A DNA stretch of 45,124 bases from positions 2,265 through 47,388 of the forward strand of contig CACYXH010000012.1 in the NCBI GenBank assembly GCA_902778245.1, written 5' to 3'. Below the pieces are notes generated by a model. It was not told where the DNA came from, searched no databases, and was given only the letters and a program-made list of their open reading frames with translations. The translations under genes were made by a program, and so were the position numbers. Positions 42,753 through 45,124 of the stretch are shown piece after piece. The stretch's first letter is position 1, and the number at the start of each line of letters is the position of its first letter. This DNA comes from an uncultured Lachnospiraceae bacterium. GTDB taxonomy: Bacteria > Bacillota > Clostridia > Lachnospirales > Lachnospiraceae.

Positions 42753-44420
42753 TTAAATTATCTGGTAAATTGTGTAATTGCCCAGTTTTCTTACTTCTAC
42801 TGCCTCTGCTCCCTTATCATAATAAGTGTGGATATAATTCATGGTCAGCTCGATATCATTATCGATCAGATAGACCTTTTCATTTCCGATCATATCACGA
42901 TATGGATTTTCAATACCGTAATCAGAAAGAGTTTTCAGGCAAGGGGCGGAGTTCGTTATCCAGCCGCCCAAAAAGCTTATATTATTCATGATGCCAAACG
43001 GCATCGCATCAAATGGTCCATAGCCATCCGCTGCAGATATGGTACCAATTTTAGCCAAATACAGATGTTCCTTATCTCTTCCAGGTTCTTCAAAAGCCGT
43101 ACGGCTTTGGATTCTCTGAGAATATACACTATAGCGGCCTAATCTCCAATCTTCTTTCCATATCCCTTGCAGCATGATCAAAAGCATCAAGCCATATAAA
43201 ATTCCAGTCTTGGCACAATACTTTCCCTTATCCGCAGATAATAGCCATACTATAACCAGAGCAGCCGAAAACCATAAACCTACATCTACGCGGTTTATCA
43301 TGTATCTCCCTTTATAAAACATATAAAAATATAAAATGCTAAAGAAAAGCAATTCATAAATCAGCGCCAATATTGCTGACGCTCTGGGTTCTCCCCAGAA
43401 AAGCCACAAGATCAATATGATCAGAAAACCGTAGAATACCGTTGTTTTAAAAATTTTTGTAGAAAACTGCTTCAGGAACTGTTTTACTAACGATAAATCT
43501 ACCCTCTGTTCAGGCTTGGCCTGGATAAGTTTTTCAATAACTGTTTTAGAAAACTTCTCAGGATCATTGAAATTCCAACTCCTGTACAGCCTTAATGCTT
43601 CCCCATCAAGATTCAGTTCTTGATATAACTCCCGGTTGTCATTCTCATCCGGAAAACCATAATCCAGCAATTCCGTCCTTGCCTGATTATATGCTATATA
43701 ATTTTCCCATACCGGATCCTTTGTATACATAAGGGTATCAATCAGGTATAATCCGGCCGCCAGCACCATCATGGCGCCAAATACAGAAAAGTACGTCAAC
43801 AGATATCTTCGCCGTTTGTCCCCTTTCCGCCGTTTTAATTCCAGCAACAGATAAAATCCAATTCCAGTCATAAGCGCGCTGCAAGCCACGAACTGTACGA
43901 TGCGATACATCGCCCCAACACTGCCTAACAAAAACCCTGCAAGCAGAGCCTTTGGACAAATTCTTTCTTCTAAGACAGCATAAAACAGCAAAAACATGGA
44001 AGCCGCAGCCAGAATTCCCGCTGTTTTTGTGTATTGTATTTTGATATAACATTCATATCCAAAAAACAAAAGCAGAGCCAGAGATGCGCACAGACCGGGA
44101 ATGGGTTTTAACCTGTTTAGGATTACCCATGTAACTGCCGTAAAGGCTGCCAGCAGAAAAGCATACTGTATTAGCGTATACCATGGGACATTGCCATTTA
44201 TTCTATAAAAGAATCGATAAATCAATCCTAAAATATAATTTTGATATACCAGATGCGCATCGAAACTCCCGCGGGAGCCATTGGCAAACTCACAGATCGC
44301 GATATCATCATTTGTCTCAAAGGACGGAATCATTAAAAGAAGCATTCCAAGCAGCAGAAGCACGTTTACTCCCAAAGCAAACCATATCTTCGTCCTATAC
44401 TTCTTAATCCACTGTTTCAT
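42753..44420 (-). CDS. Polytopic membrane protein of unknown function (possible GT-C-like)
   Basis: A 555-residue protein with about ten to twelve hydrophobic helices. An early loop after the first helix contains FETNDDIAICEF, an Asp-Asp pair in the position where GT-C glycosyltransferases keep a catalytic acid, followed by HLVYQNYILGLIYRFFY. The C-terminal ~110 residues are soluble (YGPFDAMPFGIMNNISFLGGW). I do not recognise the family; a sugar-transfer role is only suggested. It lies five bases after a beta-propeller gene, so they are co-transcribed, and no cell-wall gene is adjacent to settle the role. Confidence 0.6.
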   Translation of the reverse strand: MKQWIKKYRTKIWFALGVNVLLLLGMLLLMIPSFETNDDIAICEFANGSRGSFDAHLVYQNYILGLIYRFFYRINGNVPWYTLIQYAFLLAAFTAVTWVILNRLKPIPGLCASLALLLFFGYECYIKIQYTKTAGILAAASMFLLFYAVLEERICPKALLAGFLLGSVGAMYRIVQFVACSALMTGIGFYLLLELKRRKGDKRRRYLLTYFSVFGAMMVLAAGLYLIDTLMYTKDPVWENYIAYNQARTELLDYGFPDENDNRELYQELNLDGEALRLYRSWNFNDPEKFSKTVIEKLIQAKPEQRVDLSLVKQFLKQFSTKIFKTTVFYGFLIILILWLFWGEPRASAILALIYELLFFSILYFYMFYKGRYMINRVDVGLWFSAALVIVWLLSADKGKYCAKTGILYGLMLLIMLQGIWKEDWRLGRYSVYSQRIQSRTAFEEPGRDKEHLYLAKIGTISAADGYGPFDAMPFGIMNNISFLGGWITNSAPCLKTLSDYGIENPYRDMIGNEKVYLIDNDIELTMNYIHTYYDKGAEAVEVRKLGNYTIYQII

Positions 44421-44425
44421 AAGTC

Positions 44426-45124
44426 TTACTCTTCCACTTCCGATATCAGAATACAGTTAGGTGTCTCCACCTTCAGTTGTTTCCCCTTCATGACAATGGT
44501 CCCTTTCTCATAATCAATCGTGAAGAAACGCATATAATTGGATTCGTGGCAGAGCACGATCAGTTCTTTCTCGTCAGGAAGTACATCTACGTCTTTTGGA
44601 TAACCGCCACTGATAGGTAAAATACAGATTTTCTTCAGCATTCCGCTTTCCTGGTCTATGGAAAATATGCCTACCGTGTTTTCCCCGGCACTGGAGCAGT
44701 AAAGATACCTTCCGCTGGGAGATATCTTTAAGGCACAGCAGGCGCTGCTTACTTCTTTCTCGTCCATCAGACTGTCCACTTCCTGCAAAAGTTCAAATTC
44801 CGGAGATTTCCCGCTTCCATCATAGGCATACACCCGGATCTTATTGGAAAGTTCACAGTTAATATATGCATATTTCCCATCTTTACTAAAACACATCAGC
44901 CTGGGACCGGACTCCAGTTCACAGCGCAGGATATCATACAGCGTTAATCTGCCTGTAGTGGGATGAACCTTGTAGATCTTCACCTGATCCACACCATTAT
45001 CCACCGCGCACAGATATTTCCCGTCCGGAGTAGGAATCACGCAGCTCACATGGGGCCTGAAGTTTCGCTCCGCCACACTGCCCAATCCCTTGTGGAAGAC
45101 CCCGTCCATAACACTGCCCAGTCT
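44426..45124 (-). CDS. Lactonase-fold beta-propeller protein (C-terminal part, cut by window edge)
   Basis: Over 230 residues of a repeating blade pattern: HVSCVIPTPDGKYLCAVDNGVDQVKIYKV, GPRLMCFSKDGKYAYINCELSNKIRVYAY, ALKISPSGRYLYCSSAGENTVGIFSI and KDVDVLPDEKELIVLCHESNYMRFF. This matches the Lactonase/6-phosphogluconolactonase YbhE-like family, a 7-bladed propeller. The start lies beyond 45124. A sugar-lactone hydrolase is the family prediction; many members have no proven activity. It precedes the unknown membrane protein in one unit. Confidence 0.85.
   Translation of the reverse strand, partial: RLGSVMDGVFHKGLGSVAERNFRPHVSCVIPTPDGKYLCAVDNGVDQVKIYKVHPTTGRLTLYDILRCELESGPRLMCFSKDGKYAYINCELSNKIRVYAYDGSGKSPEFELLQEVDSLMDEKEVSSACCALKISPSGRYLYCSSAGENTVGIFSIDQESGMLKKICILPISGGYPKDVDVLPDEKELIVLCHESNYMRFFTIDYEKGTIVMKGKQLKVETPNCILISEVEE

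Overview
This window looks like a chromosomal core segment of an anaerobic Firmicute, most likely a Lachnospiraceae-type Clostridium (inference from gene content). The indicators are a biotin-dependent Na+-pumping decarboxylase cluster, a tyrosine T-box leader, a LexA/YneA divergent pair with GAAC-N4-GTTC boxes, a very large 2-hydroxyacyl-CoA dehydratase activase-type protein, and moderate GC with consensus sigma-A promoters. I see no phage, insertion sequence, CRISPR array or tRNA gene. Both ends cut genes: hisF on the left and a lactonase-fold protein on the right.

Layout. Positions 1-2864 (minus): an FAD-dependent dehydrogenase, a tiny Sir2-like protein, hisH and partial hisF. Positions 3002-8553 (minus): an operon for an MmdA-type carboxyltransferase, an OadG-like membrane subunit, a biotin carrier, the OadB Na+ pump and an OadA-type carboxyltransferase. 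Positions 8577-15260 (minus): two D,D-carboxypeptidases, scpB/scpA, a metallophosphoesterase, cardiolipin synthase and ribosomal protein S21. Positions 15502-19779 (minus): alaS and tyrS behind a Tyr T-box. Positions 19807-21125 (plus): tmcAL. Positions 21141-21494 (minus): RNase P RNA, followed by two large palindromic elements of unknown identity. Positions 22012-24405 (minus): glgB with a histone-H1-like tail. Positions 24631-28145 (minus): serC-serA-DUF1015. Positions 28363-32998 (minus): leuB-ilvD-ilvB, divergent from an Lrp-type regulator and a glycerate kinase (33017-34895, plus). Then come tgt and yajC (minus), the 1414-residue dehydratase-activase protein (plus), yneA (minus) divergent from lexA (plus), and an unrecognised polytopic membrane protein with a partial beta-propeller protein (minus).

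How the genes relate. The amino-acid genes (his, ser, ilv/leu) are ordinary biosynthesis. The decarboxylase operon would link biotin-dependent carboxyl transfer to Na+ export. scpA/scpB, the carboxypeptidases, cardiolipin synthase and yneA/lexA cover chromosome segregation, envelope and SOS-linked division control.

The most unusual layer is intergenic. Many gene ends carry long inverted-repeat structures of about 35 to 190 bases, several starting at or within a stop codon. They fall into recognisable families: a CACTGAT-centred stem family, a GGGGCTGYTG-ended bidirectional terminator family, a GCAAGTTTACTTGC hairpin in two 5' leaders, and two fold-backs beside rnpB. Other points worth a look are a hairpin that spaces the Shine-Dalgarno from the start codon of the 1414-residue gene, the H1-like tail on the glycogen branching enzyme, and the dual-carboxyltransferase Na+ decarboxylase cluster.
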